DNA of 64,000 nt from Pseudomonas cannabina (lineage in GTDB: Bacteria > Pseudomonadota > Gammaproteobacteria > Pseudomonadales > Pseudomonadaceae): the NCBI RefSeq assembly GCF_900100365.1, contig NZ_FNKU01000001.1:496001-560000 (forward strand), in the 5' to 3' direction. The position numbers and the translations under genes are program-made. The notes below the pieces were generated by a model that worked only from the letters and a program-made list of their open reading frames with translations, ran no database searches and was not told the DNA's origin. Of this stretch, positions 9,963-20,234 are shown piece by piece. Positions within the stretch are counted from its first letter, which is position 1. Every line of letters starts with the position of its first letter.

Positions 9963-10772
9963 ATGAGTGAGCAGCAAACAGGCAGCCGTATCCGGGTCGA
10001 GGCAATGGCCGTCGACGGACAGGAGCGGGCGAAGGAATGGGCGCAGCGTCTTGGCTTGCCACTGCACAACCAAGAGGCCGATTTTGCGTTGCAGCTCACC
10101 GACGTTGGCTTGCAATTGCAGCAGTTGGACGACGATGCGCCAGGTGCCGTGCGCGTGGACTTTGTCGAAGGGGCGGTTGCGCACCGACGTTTGTTCGGTG
10201 GAGGCACCGGGCAAATGATCGCCAAGGCAGTCGGCATTCAGCCCGGCATACGCCCCAGTGTCCTGGATGCGACGGCGGGCTTGGGCAAGGATGCGTTCGT
10301 GCTGGCGAGTCTGGGCTGTGACATGAGCCTGATCGAGCGCCAACCGATTATCGCGGCGCTGCTGGAAGATGGTCTGGCGCGTGGTCGTGCTGATCGTGAC
10401 GTCGGTTCGATCGTTGCCCGGATGCGCCTGCTGACCGGCAATTCCATTGACCTCATAAACACGTGGGCAGACGAGCCGCCGCAGGTCATTTACCTCGACC
10501 CGATGTTCCCGCACCGGGAAAAGACCGCACTGGTCAAAAAAGAAATGCGCCTGTTCCGGCCGCTGGTCGGCGACGACATGGACGCCCCTGCCTTGCTGCA
10601 AGCCGCCCTGGCGCTGGCAACCCACCGCGTAGTCGTCAAACGCCCCCGCAAAGCCCCCTGCATCGAAGGGCCCAAGCCTGGCTACGCGCTGGATGGCAAA
10701 TCCAGCCGCTACGACATCTACCCGAAAAAAGCCCTGAAACCCAAAGTGGTCGAGAAAGAAGTGGGTGAGTAG
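9963..10772 (+). CDS. rsmJ: 16S rRNA (guanine1516-N2)-methyltransferase RsmJ
   Basis: The gene encodes 269 residues from ATG 9963; the frame is open to 9909 but the family begins near this Met. RsmJ (YhiQ) methylates N2 of G1516 in 16S rRNA using SAM. Visible features are [18 protein letters not shown], the SAM-binding strand [18 protein letters not shown] and the catalytic [17 protein letters not shown], an N2-guanine methyltransferase motif of the DPPY type. The C-terminal YDIYPKKAL follows. It is apparently monocistronic. Confidence 0.94.
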   Translation: MSEQQTGSRIRVEAMAVDGQERAKEWAQRLGLPLHNQEADFALQLTDVGLQLQQLDDDAPGAVRVDFVEGAVAHRRLFGGGTGQMIAKAVGIQPGIRPSVLDATAGLGKDAFVLASLGCDMSLIERQPIIAALLEDGLARGRADRDVGSIVARMRLLTGNSIDLINTWADEPPQVIYLDPMFPHREKTALVKKEMRLFRPLVGDDMDAPALLQAALALATHRVVVKRPRKAPCIEGPKPGYALDGKSSRYDIYPKKALKPKVVEKEVGE

Positions 10773-11137
10773 AGCATTTGCCCAGCTGCTTCTCCGTGCG
10801 TGTGTTGAGAACGCCTGAACCCCGGTTATTGCTTACGCTCCAGCGCTGTGGGAACGGACCGCGCGTGTGGGAGCGGACCGGGCGACGCTTCGCTTGTCCG
10901 CGATATACCAGTTTCTGTAGGAGCGGACTTGTCCGCGAACTGCCGGGAACCGGCAGCAAAACCGGTGCATACGGTCTATCAGACACGGCCGAGGTGGCCT
11001 GTTTCAGGGCCGCTTCGCAGCCCATCGCAGCCGTCGTAACCTTCTGAATCTCTCACGCCCTCCGGACAGAACCGGTTTTCAGGCACTTCAAGACCTGTAT
11101 ATGACGCTGTGTGCTCCAGCGCGGGAACGTATTTGCG
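10773..11137. other. Gene-free spacer containing REP-like repeats
   Basis: These 365 bases lie between convergent rsmJ and the DUF4197 gene. They contain REP-type palindromes at 10865-10941 (listed separately) and no supported gene. Frames that cross it run through the repeats and lack ribosome-binding sites. The remainder shows no other recognisable signal. Confidence 0.6.
10865..10941. repeat. Pair of REP-type palindromic repeats
   Basis: Two adjacent units are visible. In the first, GCGGAC at 10873-10878 pairs with GTCCGC at 10896-10901, enclosing the sub-palindrome GCGACGCTTCGC. In the second, GCGGAC TT GTCCGC at 10923-10936 is preceded by TGTAGGA. The GTGGGAGCGGAC/TGTAGGAGCGGAC headers match the repetitive extragenic palindromes common in Pseudomonas. 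A related unit occurs at about 55520-55558. Confidence 0.75.
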
Positions 11138-11827
11138 TCACAGCGCCCCAAACACCTTCTTCGCCAGCCCGGTGGCCGCTGCCTGCGGGTTAGAGCGGAT
11201 GCTCTCTTCCTGCTTAGCAATCATCTCGAACAGACCGTTAAGCGCCTGCTCGGTCACATAGCTTTCGAGATTGGCACTCTTGCTGTCCAGCGCACCAAGC
11301 GCTGCAGCCTTACCGGCGAAGGCATTGTATTTCTGTGCCAGACCCACCTGGTCAGTAGACTTCTTGACAATAGGCAGGAATTTGGCGCGGATCTGTTCAC
11401 GGCTGGTGCTGCTCAGGTACTGGGTCGCCGAGTCCTTGCCACCGCTGAGAATGGCCTTGGCATCGGTCACCGTCATCTTTTTCACCGCATCCACCAGTAA
11501 CGCCTGAGCCTGAGGTACTGCTGCCTCAGCTGCCTGATTCATACTGGTTTCCAGTTGATCGACCTGGCTGCCCATGCCCAGCATTTTCATCTTCTTCGCG
11601 ACCTGGCCCAGCTTGCCCGGCAGCTCGATACGCACCTGTTCATTCTTGCTGAAACCGCCGGGCACCCCCAGTTGTTTGACCGCAACCTGCGCGCCTTGGG
11701 TCAGGGCATCCTTGAGCCCGCCCGTGGCGTCCGATTGTGAAAGGTCGCTCAGCGACAAGGCGAACACGTTGGCCGACATCAGCAGACCTGCACACACACC
11801 GGCAACGGTAAACGAAAAACGAGGCAT
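11138..11827 (-). CDS. DUF4197 protein, exported
   Basis: The gene encodes 229 residues from ATG 11827, which has AAGGA seven bases upstream; longer in-frame starts lack signal-peptide logic. A cleavable signal peptide is evident (MPRFSFTVAGVCAGLLMSANVFA). The mature part begins LSLSDLSQSDATGGLKDALTQG and is alpha-helical throughout, as in DUF4197 (an all-helical periplasmic family without known function). The gene follows the pilotin-like gene on the same strand after a terminator-like hairpin, so it probably has its own promoter. Confidence 0.85.
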   Translation of the reverse strand: MPRFSFTVAGVCAGLLMSANVFALSLSDLSQSDATGGLKDALTQGAQVAVKQLGVPGGFSKNEQVRIELPGKLGQVAKKMKMLGMGSQVDQLETSMNQAAEAAVPQAQALLVDAVKKMTVTDAKAILSGGKDSATQYLSSTSREQIRAKFLPIVKKSTDQVGLAQKYNAFAGKAAALGALDSKSANLESYVTEQALNGLFEMIAKQEESIRSNPQAAATGLAKKVFGAL

Positions 11828-11978
11828 AAGGCGTCCTTGTAGAAATGAGTTCTGACCTGCGCTTGGGTCAACAGCAGCGCAGTACGCGATCAAGCGTATC
11901 AGGAAGTCATGGCGGGCACGTAAAACCTGAGGATGAGTGTTGATGATTTCTGAAGAGGAGGCGTACGGGTGAAACGAC

Positions 11979-12003
11979 AGCGGCGCGTTGAGAACGCGCC
12001 GCT
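11979..12003. terminator. Intrinsic terminator after the pilotin-like gene
   Basis: A perfect 11-bp stem (AGCGGCGCGTT with its complement) has a 3-nt loop and lies 28 nt beyond the stop at 12031 on the minus strand. The downstream T content is modest on that strand, so a bidirectional or Rho-assisted role is possible. Confidence 0.65.
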
Positions 12004-12030
12004 GAAGAGAGCTTTTTATTTCGAGGTCAA

Positions 12031-12381
12031 TCAACCGTTTACTTGAATAACCTTGATCATCAGACCGGTCTGATCTTCGCCGGTCAGTGTCACTTCATGC
12101 ACGGTGTCGCTGATCCAGATCAGACGATTTTCATGTTCAATCTGTGCCGACAAGCCGTAAGTGTGGCCTGGCACCGGGTATCGATCGGTTGCATAGCGCA
12201 GTTCAAACGGAATCGGCACCTGGTGGTTGATTGGCTTCTCGCAGACGTCAATCACTTCCGAAAAATCGTCAGCACCGCTGATGTCGCTCAGTTCGACAGT
12301 CAGCTTGCAGTTGCCTGGCAGAGCGATGCGTGGCAGGTAATAAACTTCACCCTGAAGGCGTACTAGGGTTTTATTGGTCAT
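12031..12381 (-). CDS. YbaY/YscW-like (type III pilotin domain) protein
   Basis: The protein has 116 residues from ATG 12381, preceded by AAGGAAA. The sequence has the pattern of the YbaY/YscW pilotin-like beta-sandwich family. VRLQGEVYYLPRIALPGNCKLTVELSDIS is followed by PIPFELRYA and RYPVPGHTYGLSAQIE, and it ends in an EVTLTGED strand. Unlike YbaY and YscW lipoproteins it has no signal peptide or lipobox, so it is predicted to be cytoplasmic. It is not linked to a secretion locus here. It lies between plsB and the DUF4197 gene. Confidence 0.75.
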   Translation of the reverse strand: MTNKTLVRLQGEVYYLPRIALPGNCKLTVELSDISGADDFSEVIDVCEKPINHQVPIPFELRYATDRYPVPGHTYGLSAQIEHENRLIWISDTVHEVTLTGEDQTGLMIKVIQVNG

Positions 12382-12492
12382 TTCAATTTCCTTATTGAGT
12401 AGGCGCCAGTCGTTGGTGCAAACCACACGTTAGCAGACGCCAGCACGTAGAAAACACCTGTCTAAAAGTCCTTATCAATTTGCGGAAAAATC

Positions 12493-14994
12493 TTACGTCG
12501 CCCCAGTCTCGTTTCTTACATTTTGCTCTTCTTCGTTGCTGTGCAGGGTAACCTGGCGGATCGACAGGCGGATTTCAGCCGGCAAGACGCGCTTGGCTGC
12601 ACCTTCCGCCAGTTCGCCCAGCAACGGGTGATAACTCAGCTTGCCTGCGGCGTCCTTGCGCAGTACACCGAGGTCCAGCAGGGTCTGGATAAAGTGCCGG
12701 AACAGGCTCTTGTCGAAAAACTCCGGCGCGTTCAGGCCATGCAGGATCGACAGGCGCTGGGCCATGACCGTGCACAGGTCTTCCAGCTCTTCGGGGCTCA
12801 AGGTGTTCTGGCCATTGTTGAGCAACAAGGCAATTGCCATGTAGAAACGCTGCAATGTCTGCGCGATGGCGCGCGACAACAGGGTCAGCAACACGAACTC
12901 TCGGGAGCTGGGTTCCGGGCGCACGTAGGCGTCATTCTTGAAGCGCAACAGACCTTGTTCGACGAACGCGGCGAGCCATTGATCGATCACCTCATCCAGC
13001 TTGTTCAGCGGCCAGCGAATGAACAGTTCCGATTGCAGGTAAGGATAAAGCGCGTGGGTGTAGCGCAGAATCTGCTCGCGGGTCATGCGCGACGAACTCT
13101 GGAAAAAGCTCGCCAGCAACGAGGGCAGGGCGAAGATGTGCAGGACGTTGTTGCGGTAGTAGGTCATCAGGACCGCGTTCTGCTCGTTCAGGTACAGAAT
13201 CTTGCCCAGCGCGTCTTTCTGCTCGGCCAGCAGGTCCATGCCTTTGACATGCTCGATCAGCGAACGGCCGTCGCCGTCCGGCAAGGTGGTGTGCGGCGAA
13301 TACGGCACGCTGCGCAACAGCGTCAGGTACAGGTCGAGGACACGCTCCATGGCCTGATCGTCCAGCGCGAGTTTTTGCGTCGACAGCAGTGCCACCGCCA
13401 CCAGGTTCATCGGGTTGACCGCTGCCGCTTCGTTGAGTTGCTGGGCCACACGCTCGCCCAGTCGATGCGTGGTTGCACTCAGCCATTCAGGGCGATACTG
13501 CGGCGCGAGCTCCTGGGCGCGCCAGTCCGGCTGCTCGCTGTCGAGGAATTCAGCGAGCTTGATCGGCTCGCCGAAGTTCACCGAAACCTCACCAAAGCGC
13601 TGTTTCAATGCGCCGATGACTTTGAAAATATCGAAGATCGATTCTTTTTTCTTGGTCGCACCGCGCAGCTCGCCCAGATAGGTACGACCTTCCAGCACTC
13701 GCTCGTAGCCGATATACACCGGGACAAAGACAATCGGCATCCGCGAGTTGCGCAAAAAGCTGCGCAGTGTAATGGCCAGCATGCCGGTCTTGGGTTGCAG
13801 CATGCGCCCGGTACGCGAGCGACCGCCCTCGACGAAGTATTCGACGGGGAACCCTTTGGTGAACAAGGTGTGCAGGTATTCGTTGAACACTGCGGTATAC
13901 AGCGGATTGCCCTTGAAGGTACGGCGCATGAAAAACGCGCCGCCACGCCGCAGCAGACTGCCGACCACTGGCATATTGAGGTTGATGCCGGCGGCAATGT
14001 GCGGCGGGGTCAGGCCGTTGCGAAACAGCAGATAAGACAGCAACAGGTAATCGATGTGGCTGCGATGACACGGCACATAGATCACCTCATGCCCCGGCGC
14101 GACTTCCTGCACACCTTCGATGTGGTTGACTTTGATGCCGTCGTAGATCTTGTTCCAGAACCAGCTGAGCACCACTTCCAGAAAGCGGATGGCGGAATAG
14201 GTGTAGTCGGACGCGATTTCGTTGCCGTAACTCAGTGCGCGTTCGCGCGCCTTGTCCTGCGAAATCTTTTCCCGTTGGGCTTCGTCGATGATCGCCTGCT
14301 TGACAAGCGGCTCGTCCAGCAAGCCCTTGACCAAGGTGCGCCGGTGCGACACGTCCGGGCCGATCACAGCACTTTTCAGGTTGCGGAAATGCACCCGGAG
14401 CAGACGCTGGCTCATGCGCAGGGTCAGGGCGTAGCCTTTGTTCTGGTCAACCAGTTCACGCATATGAATCGGCGCGGAAAACTGCACGCGGGTCTTGCGG
14501 CCCAGAATCAGGATGCTGACCAGACGCCGCAAGCGCCCGGTGACTGCCCAGCTGTCGGCGAATAACAGCTTCCAGGCGCTGGACTCGCGATCAGGCGACT
14601 GACCCCAGAACACACTGACCGGAATGATCTGCGCATCTTCGGCAGGGTTCTGGCTGACCGCTGCCACCAGGGGCTCAAGCGTCGGTGGCGCACCGCGCTT
14701 GTCATGGCGGCCCAGCCAGTCAGGCGAGGGCGTCAGGTAGAAATACGCCATCGGTTCGATCAGATCGCCAACTGCAACCGACAACACGGGACGCGGCAGG
14801 CCGGCCTTGCGGCATTCGGTGTCAACGACCGCGAGATCGCTGACCGACGGCGACTGCAACGCATAAAACACCGGCCGACTGCGGTCGAGGTTGAGCGTGA
14901 AAGATGACTGATTGATGGTTTCCGAGCGAACCCAGAGGTACAGCAATCGGCGCAGGGTGCCGAACACAAGACGACGGAACGGAGAGCGGGTCAT
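12493..14994 (-). CDS. plsB: Glycerol-3-phosphate 1-O-acyltransferase PlsB
   Basis: The gene encodes 833 residues, usual for PlsB. It transfers an acyl group from acyl-ACP or acyl-CoA to the sn-1 position of glycerol-3-phosphate at the inner membrane, the first step of phospholipid synthesis. The acyltransferase block I HRSHID (His310 and Asp315 form the HX4D catalytic pair) is clear. Block III is [10 protein letters not shown] (388-397), and block IV is [13 protein letters not shown]. The large N-terminal helical part and the C-terminal helical domain are typical. It appears to be transcribed alone, starting near the 14995-15160 spacer. Confidence 0.97.
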   Translation of the reverse strand: MTRSPFRRLVFGTLRRLLYLWVRSETINQSSFTLNLDRSRPVFYALQSPSVSDLAVVDTECRKAGLPRPVLSVAVGDLIEPMAYFYLTPSPDWLGRHDKRGAPPTLEPLVAAVSQNPAEDAQIIPVSVFWGQSPDRESSAWKLLFADSWAVTGRLRRLVSILILGRKTRVQFSAPIHMRELVDQNKGYALTLRMSQRLLRVHFRNLKSAVIGPDVSHRRTLVKGLLDEPLVKQAIIDEAQREKISQDKARERALSYGNEIASDYTYSAIRFLEVVLSWFWNKIYDGIKVNHIEGVQEVAPGHEVIYVPCHRSHIDYLLLSYLLFRNGLTPPHIAAGINLNMPVVGSLLRRGGAFFMRRTFKGNPLYTAVFNEYLHTLFTKGFPVEYFVEGGRSRTGRMLQPKTGMLAITLRSFLRNSRMPIVFVPVYIGYERVLEGRTYLGELRGATKKKESIFDIFKVIGALKQRFGEVSVNFGEPIKLAEFLDSEQPDWRAQELAPQYRPEWLSATTHRLGERVAQQLNEAAAVNPMNLVAVALLSTQKLALDDQAMERVLDLYLTLLRSVPYSPHTTLPDGDGRSLIEHVKGMDLLAEQKDALGKILYLNEQNAVLMTYYRNNVLHIFALPSLLASFFQSSSRMTREQILRYTHALYPYLQSELFIRWPLNKLDEVIDQWLAAFVEQGLLRFKNDAYVRPEPSSREFVLLTLLSRAIAQTLQRFYMAIALLLNNGQNTLSPEELEDLCTVMAQRLSILHGLNAPEFFDKSLFRHFIQTLLDLGVLRKDAAGKLSYHPLLGELAEGAAKRVLPAEIRLSIRQVTLHSNEEEQNVRNETGAT

Positions 14995-15160
14995 ACGGCT
15001 TCTGCTGAGTAGGAGTCGGGCGGCTGCCCGAGATGGGCGTCAGTGTGACGCATCCCGAGAAGATCGGCAAAAAGGCTGGTGTGTCTTCCGGCAAGTCGGG
15101 AGGTTGACCTGTAAAGCACAGTCACGACGGCACACGGTTGTACCGTCGGGGAAAGAAGTC

Positions 15161-15538
15161 TCAGGCGGTGCGCCAGGTGATCTCTTCTTCACCGTCGGCA
15201 CTGACGCGTATCCAGCGATCGGCGGTTTCGTCGCTTTCTTCTTCAATCCACGTGCCTGGGGCGCAGCGCACTTCGACGTTCAGCGCGGCGAATGCGGCGC
15301 GCGCGCAGGCGATGTCGTCTTCCCACGGCGTCTGATCGCTGTCCAGGTGCAGGCTGTTCCATTTGCCCACGGCTTTGGGCAGCCAGGTTACGCGCACGCC
15401 ACCGGCTTGGCATTTCCAGGTCTGGCCGCGTTGTGTCCAGTCAGTGCATGGGCCAATGGCGGCTTCCAGCCATGCAGCAATGGCCTTGTGATCGACGTCT
15501 GCGTCTTTCAGGTAAATCTCGATATCGGGTTGGCGCAT
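15161..15538 (-). CDS. Conserved hypothetical protein (125 aa)
   Basis: The protein has 125 residues. The ATG is preceded by AGAGGC at a good distance. It is a soluble acidic protein with several Trp residues and no signal peptide. The pattern, with short beta strands (TWKCQAGGVRVTWLPKAVGKW, then WEDDIACARAAFAALNVEVRCAP and a final EEEITW), suggests a small alpha/beta domain. It follows rlmA closely (19 nt), probably in the same transcript from dapE. I do not recognise a function. Confidence 0.7.
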   Translation of the reverse strand: MRQPDIEIYLKDADVDHKAIAAWLEAAIGPCTDWTQRGQTWKCQAGGVRVTWLPKAVGKWNSLHLDSDQTPWEDDIACARAAFAALNVEVRCAPGTWIEEESDETADRWIRVSADGEEEITWRTA

Positions 15539-15557
15539 GGGTGCCTCTGTTGAATGC

Positions 15558-16367
15558 TTATTGCAGCACGAAATAATCGTAGCGCATGGAAACGGTGACC
15601 TTGAAAGGTCCGGATTGCTCGATGACTGCCGCGCGGCGTTCGGCGCTGGCTCGCCAGCCGTGTGGCGTCATGGCCAGCAAATCGGCGCGGGACTGGCCGT
15701 CGATCAGCGTCAAGGTATAGCGCAGTGTTTCACTGTGTTGCAATTGCATGCCTTCCGGCACCAGCGCCAGGTGCTTATCGTCAGCGTAATCACGCACTTC
15801 ATCGTACAGCCGTTGACGCAGCTCCATCAGGTGCTCGCTGGTCGGGCCGACGCGCATCAGCCCGCCGCCAGGCGTCAGCAGGCGTTTGGCTTCTTGCCAG
15901 TCCAGCGGGCTGAACACGCTGGCCAGAAACTGACAACTCGCTTCCGCCAGCGGCACCCGGGCCATGCTGGCGACCATCCAGGTCAGCGCCGGATCACGAC
16001 GGCAAGCCCGCTTGACGGCTTCGCGGGAGATGTCCAGCGCGTAACCGTCGGCGCGCGGCAGGGCTTCGGCAATCTGCGCGGTGTAATAACCTTCGCCGCA
16101 GCCAATGTCCAGCCAGTGCGCCGGGTTGCGCTCGGCAGCCAGCTCGGCCAGTCGGCGGGCGACCGGTGCGTAGTGTCCGGCGTTGAGAAAGTTGCGCCGT
16201 GCTTCGACCATGGCCTGATTGTCACCAGGGTCGCGGCTGTTCTTGTGCTGCACCGGCAGCAGGTTCAGATAACCCTGTCGAGCACGGTCGAAACGGTGGT
16301 TGGCCGGGCAGACCACACCGTTATCAGCCGCACTGAGCAGCGCAGAGCAGATCGGGCAGGTCAGCAT
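15558..16367 (-). CDS. rlmA: 23S rRNA (guanine745-N1)-methyltransferase-type protein RlmA
   Basis: The protein has 269 residues. An N-terminal zinc finger, CPIC followed by CPANH (residues 4-24), is diagnostic for RlmA. A Rossmann SAM domain follows with LDIGCGEGYYTAQIAEALP and DISREAVKRACRR. RlmA methylates N1 of G745 in helix 35 of 23S rRNA; a related RlmA(II) acts on G748, mainly in Gram-positive bacteria. The start ATG overlaps the dapE stop by one base (TGATG), so the two are coupled. Naming as RlmA(I) is by family and organism type. Confidence 0.88.
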   Translation of the reverse strand: MLTCPICSALLSAADNGVVCPANHRFDRARQGYLNLLPVQHKNSRDPGDNQAMVEARRNFLNAGHYAPVARRLAELAAERNPAHWLDIGCGEGYYTAQIAEALPRADGYALDISREAVKRACRRDPALTWMVASMARVPLAEASCQFLASVFSPLDWQEAKRLLTPGGGLMRVGPTSEHLMELRQRLYDEVRDYADDKHLALVPEGMQLQHSETLRYTLTLIDGQSRADLLAMTPHGWRASAERRAAVIEQSGPFKVTVSMRYDYFVLQ

Positions 16368-17518
16368 CAGGCGAGCAACTTGACCAGAGTCCGGTAGTAA
16401 ATCTCGGTCAGTACATCGAGATCGCTGGCCAGAATACGTTCGTTGACTTGATGGATCGTCGCGTTGACCGGTCCCAGTTCGACCACCTGGGTGCCCAGTG
16501 TGGCAATGAACCGGCCATCGGAGGTTCCGCCACTGGTCGAGGCCTTGGTGTCGCGGCCGGTGACGCTCTTGATGCTGGACGACACCGCGTCCAGCAGCGC
16601 GCCCGGCTCGGTCAGAAACGGCAGGCCGGACAAGGCCCAGTCCACATGCCAGTCCAGCTCATGTTTGTCGAGAATGGTCGCCACGCGCTGTTGCAGGGCC
16701 TCGACAGTCGACTCGGTCGAAAAGCGGAAATTGAACACCGCGACCAGATCGCCGGGGATCACATTGGTCGCGCCGGTGCCGGAATTGAGGTTGGATATCT
16801 GGAAGCTGGTCGGCGGGAAGAAATCGTTGCCGTTGTCCCAGTGCTCGGCAGCCAGTTCGGCCAGCGCCGGAGCAGCGAGGTGAATCGGGTTCTTCGCCAG
16901 ATGCGGATAAGCCACATGGCCCTGCTTGCCACGCACGGTGAGTTTGGCACCGAGTGAGCCGCGACGACCGTTTTTGACCACATCGCCCACCAGCGTGGTA
17001 CTCGACGGCTCGCCGACGATGCACCAGTCGAGTCGCTCTTTGCGCGCTGCCAGGCGCTCGACGACAGCCTTGGTGCCATGGTGCGCCGGGCCTTCTTCGT
17101 CACTGGTGATCAGAAACGCCACCGAGCCCTTGTGATCGGGATGATCGGCGACAAAACGCTCGGCCGCGACCAGCATCGCCGCCAGACTGCCTTTCATGTC
17201 CGCTGCGCCACGTCCGCAGAGCATGCCCTGGTCGTCGATCAAGGCGTCGAACGGATCGTTCTGCCATTGCTCCAGCGGACCGGTCGGCACCACGTCGGTA
17301 TGCCCGGCGAAACACAGCACCGGGCCGTCCTGTGTGCCGTGGGTGGCCCAGAAGTTATCGACGTCTTCGATACGCATCGGCTCGAGCGTGAAGCCGGCAT
17401 CGCCCAGGCGCTGCATCATCACGGTCTGGCAATCGGCATCAACCGGGGTCACCGAAGGCCGACGGATCAGGTCGCAGGCCAGTTGGAGCGTGGGCGAGAG
17501 GTCGGCGGGGGCAATCAT
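16367..17518 (-). CDS. dapE: Succinyl-diaminopimelate desuccinylase DapE
   Basis: The gene encodes 383 residues. It hydrolyses N-succinyl-LL-diaminopimelate to LL-DAP, in the same lysine/peptidoglycan branch as dapD and dapC further along this window. M20 metallopeptidase motifs are present: [12 protein letters not shown] (zinc His and Asp), [10 protein letters not shown] (bridging Asp), [12 protein letters not shown] (catalytic Glu pair) and GEPSS. The dimerisation domain contains [10 protein letters not shown], and the C-terminal GGTSDGRF and ELGP motifs follow. It is the first gene of a short minus-strand operon with rlmA. The broken glucan-synthase gene and a terminator lie upstream. Confidence 0.97.
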   Translation of the reverse strand: MIAPADLSPTLQLACDLIRRPSVTPVDADCQTVMMQRLGDAGFTLEPMRIEDVDNFWATHGTQDGPVLCFAGHTDVVPTGPLEQWQNDPFDALIDDQGMLCGRGAADMKGSLAAMLVAAERFVADHPDHKGSVAFLITSDEEGPAHHGTKAVVERLAARKERLDWCIVGEPSSTTLVGDVVKNGRRGSLGAKLTVRGKQGHVAYPHLAKNPIHLAAPALAELAAEHWDNGNDFFPPTSFQISNLNSGTGATNVIPGDLVAVFNFRFSTESTVEALQQRVATILDKHELDWHVDWALSGLPFLTEPGALLDAVSSSIKSVTGRDTKASTSGGTSDGRFIATLGTQVVELGPVNATIHQVNERILASDLDVLTEIYYRTLVKLLA

Positions 17519-17571
17519 GTACTGAACTCCATAGCAAGGCTGTGGGCGCGAAAAGGCTGTTATCTTATAGC

Positions 17572-17598
17572 AAAACGACGACCCGGGGCCGTCGTTTT
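17572..17598. terminator. Bidirectional terminator between the glucan-synthase pseudogene and dapE
   Basis: A perfect 9-bp stem AAAACGACG/CGTCGTTTT encloses a 9-nt loop. A/T runs on both sides make it effective in both directions. On the minus strand it lies 20 nt after the end of the downstream glucan-synthase pseudogene and separates it from dapE. Confidence 0.85.
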
Positions 17599-17617
17599 CG
17601 CACGCGATCCGGAGATC

Positions 17618-20234
17618 TCAGGTGGCCGGCTGCGCAGTGCGGTTTTCGCGGGCAGACAGGACCGCCATGACCACCGCCGCCAGATAGGGCAGCGATTGTG
17701 CGAACAGCATGGCAATCCAGAATCCTATGTCTGCATCGATGACCTTGCGATCAATGCACAACAACACAATCGTGGTCCATCCTGTTGCAACCATGCACAG
17801 TTCCTCACGCGCCTCATGTATTGCCTGCCCGTGATGGCTTGCGCAGGTAAGTTTTGGGGTACGAAAAAACGGCATTCCCGAGGTCACGAGCCCCGACAAC
17901 ACGGCTTTGCCTATCGTCGGATACAGCGCCATGCCGGCCAGTATGGCTGCCAGTGCTTCGTTGATGTGGGTGCTGATCCGTTGTCTGTAAAGTGCCGCTA
18001 CTTTGAGGGCGCGCACAACGTACATCAGGATCAATGACGTGGAAAATATCCATGGCACCGGTTCGACAGTGTCGGGCGTCAGGAGCATCGTCATGGACCA
18101 GGCGAGCGCCGCCAGTGCCAACAGATAATTCAGGCCTTCTGCTGCCCACGGCATCCACCCAACGACGAAATGGTAGCGTTGCATCGCGGTCACGGATGCG
18201 CAGTTTCCTGCAATCAGGCTTCCGGCATGCCGCTTGATGATCTGGATGGCGCCATATGCCCAGCGATAGCGCTGTTTCTTGAAATCAATGAATGTGTCGG
18301 GCGTTAGGCCTTTGCCATAGCTGGTAGCGGCGTAGCCGGTGGAAAATCCGTTTTCCAGCATGCGCAGACCAAGTTCGGCGTCTTCGCAAATGCACCATTG
18401 CGCCCACCCCAGCCGGTCCAGTGCCGAGCGGCGAATAAGGGTCATGGTGCCGTGCTGGATGATCGCATCGTGATCATTACGAATGACCATACCAATATTG
18501 AAAAAGCCTCGATACTCGGCGTGGCAGCAGCGTTTGAACAGACTTTCATGGCTGTCGCGATAATCCTGCGGTGACTGAATAACGGCAATCTTCGGGTCCA
18601 GGAAGTGCGGCATCATATGTTTCAGCCAGAGTCGCTGAACGCAATAGTCAGCATCGACGACGGCCACCACCTCGGCATCTTCAGCTGTATGTTTCAGCAG
18701 GTAATTGAGTGCGCCCGCCTTGAACCCGGGAAGCGAATCGACATGAAAAAACCGGAAGCGGGCGCCGAGTTGCTGGCAATAGCGTTCAATGGGCTTCCAG
18801 ATGGCCGGGTCTTGTGTGTTGTTGTCAATGACCAGCACTTCGAAATCCGGGTAATCCAGTTTTTGCAACGAATCGAGCGTCAGTTTCACCAGGTCAGGGG
18901 GTTCGTTGTAGCACGGCACATGCAGGGAAACCTTTGGCGTGGGGCCCACATGGCGGTGTTCAGGGGAGAACGATCGTGGGTCGTCCGGCCCCCAACAGGC
19001 TTCCAGAAACTCATGAGTTTCCATGCCGATGTAAGTCAGCAGGCTGGCAGCCCAGATAACAGCGACAGGCAGTGCCAGCCATACGGACAGTGATTGCGCG
19101 TAGCTCATGCCGAGCCAGACCAATGCGCAATAAATCAGAATCACTATTGAAGCACCTGTAAACCACGAGTCCGGCCTCAGGCGAGTCATGAGCCTGAGTA
19201 TTTCCGAGAGCATGTTGAGCGGCATTCTCACGGGGCCACGAACATGCAGTTTCAGTCTGCGCTTTGCATCGAACAGACCCCAGTTAGGGCCTGGCAGACC
19301 TTCTTCGGTCTTCCAGTGCTGGTCGAAAGCCTCTATCACGAAATAGTCATGGCCGTGCTGATCCAGCAACGGGATCTGATTGCGCAGGTATATCGAGTGT
19401 TCTGCCGCAGATGTCGTTATCCGTCTCTTGGCGCTGGCTTTGCTGGGCCAGCCAATCTCGGACAGTATGAGGGGCTTGTCAGGGAATCGAGTCCTCAGCT
19501 CATTGGCCCGTGCCAGCACCATCGGGCTCGCGTCTATCGCACCGGCGCCTTCCCAGAATGGCAATATATGAGCCGCTATAAAATCAGCATGTTCGGCAAG
19601 TTCCGGCGTCTCGTACCATTGCATCCATATTTCGGAAGGAGGCGCTGATTTATTCGATTTTTCGTCCCTGCAACGCTCTGGAGGCCTTGATTTATCTGGG
19701 GGCAACAGCTGGGTTTTAGAATAAATCAGCGTCTCCGGAAGTCGAGACAGGTACGTTGACGGCGCGTCGTGCGGTTTGCATATAGTGGACAAGCAGATCG
19801 ACAGGGATATCGTCACGAAGCAGAACTTCATTGCTGATGATCAGTCGTCGCACGCTTGAAAACCGATTGGTCAACTCGACCCCCTTCAGCAATTCCCGCG
19901 CATTATGTTTTTCGTCCTCTGTGATCCATACGCCGAGGGTGACCGTCATATCCAACTCTGCGGCGAGTTCGGGGATATGCATCAGTGTCCCTTCGACCGA
20001 GTACGTTCTTATATTCCGTGTGACGCTTCGAAGCAGCAGCAGGTCGTCCCTGATCTGGTCGCGAGTCGGAAAAATCTGTTTGTAGGGGCTTTGTCCCGGG
20101 CGAAACGGGGCATAGGCTAAACCAGAGATCATTTCAGGCCAGTCGGGCGGATGGTTGAGTCTGGTTTTGAACAGGTTTGTTGACCACGTGCCTGCCTTGT
20201 TTGAATTTTTACCCATGTTTGAAATGTGCTCCAT
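17618..20234 (-). pseudogene. GH17-GT2 beta-glucan synthase (NdvB-like), split by a 99-bp MITE
   Basis: Two frames represent one gene. The N-terminal frame (start about 20234) holds the first 166 native residues. The C-terminal frame continues from SEIWMQWY to residue 837. Removing the element at 19638-19736 and one GGAA copy joins them exactly. The N-terminal GH17 domain keeps both catalytic Glu signatures (LIISNEVLLRD and LILSEIGWPS). Two or more TM helices follow, then a GT2 domain with VPCYNEPP, VDADYC, CEDAELGLRM and QRYRWAYG, and C-terminal TM helices. Related proteins in pseudomonads synthesise beta-1,3-glucans implicated in biofilm tolerance. The 103-bp insertion shifts frame and brings a stop. 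ATG 20234 or the Met six codons later could start it. Confidence 0.88.
19634..19740. mobile_element. 99-bp MITE with 4-bp target duplication GGAA
   Basis: The element is 19638-19736, flanked by GGAA at 19634-19637 and 19737-19740. Its ends form an 18-bp inverted repeat, GGAG[G/A]CGCTGATTTATTC, mismatched only at position 5. There is no coding capacity. Its first ten terminal bases match the ends of the 1209-bp IS5-family elements at 21468-23889. A MITE of about 100 nt called MITEPsy1 has been described in P. syringae; identity with it is likely but not checked here. Insertion adds 103 bp, disrupting the GH17 domain of the surrounding gene. Excision of one repeat copy plus the element restores the frame. 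Confidence 0.9.

Noticed and set aside
10778..11047. Small plus-strand frame through the REP repeats
   Set aside because: Its sequence is made of REP palindromes and it lacks a ribosome-binding site.
12523..14565. A 680-codon frame antisense to plsB
   Set aside because: plsB has complete acyltransferase motifs and the antisense frame has no recognisable domain.
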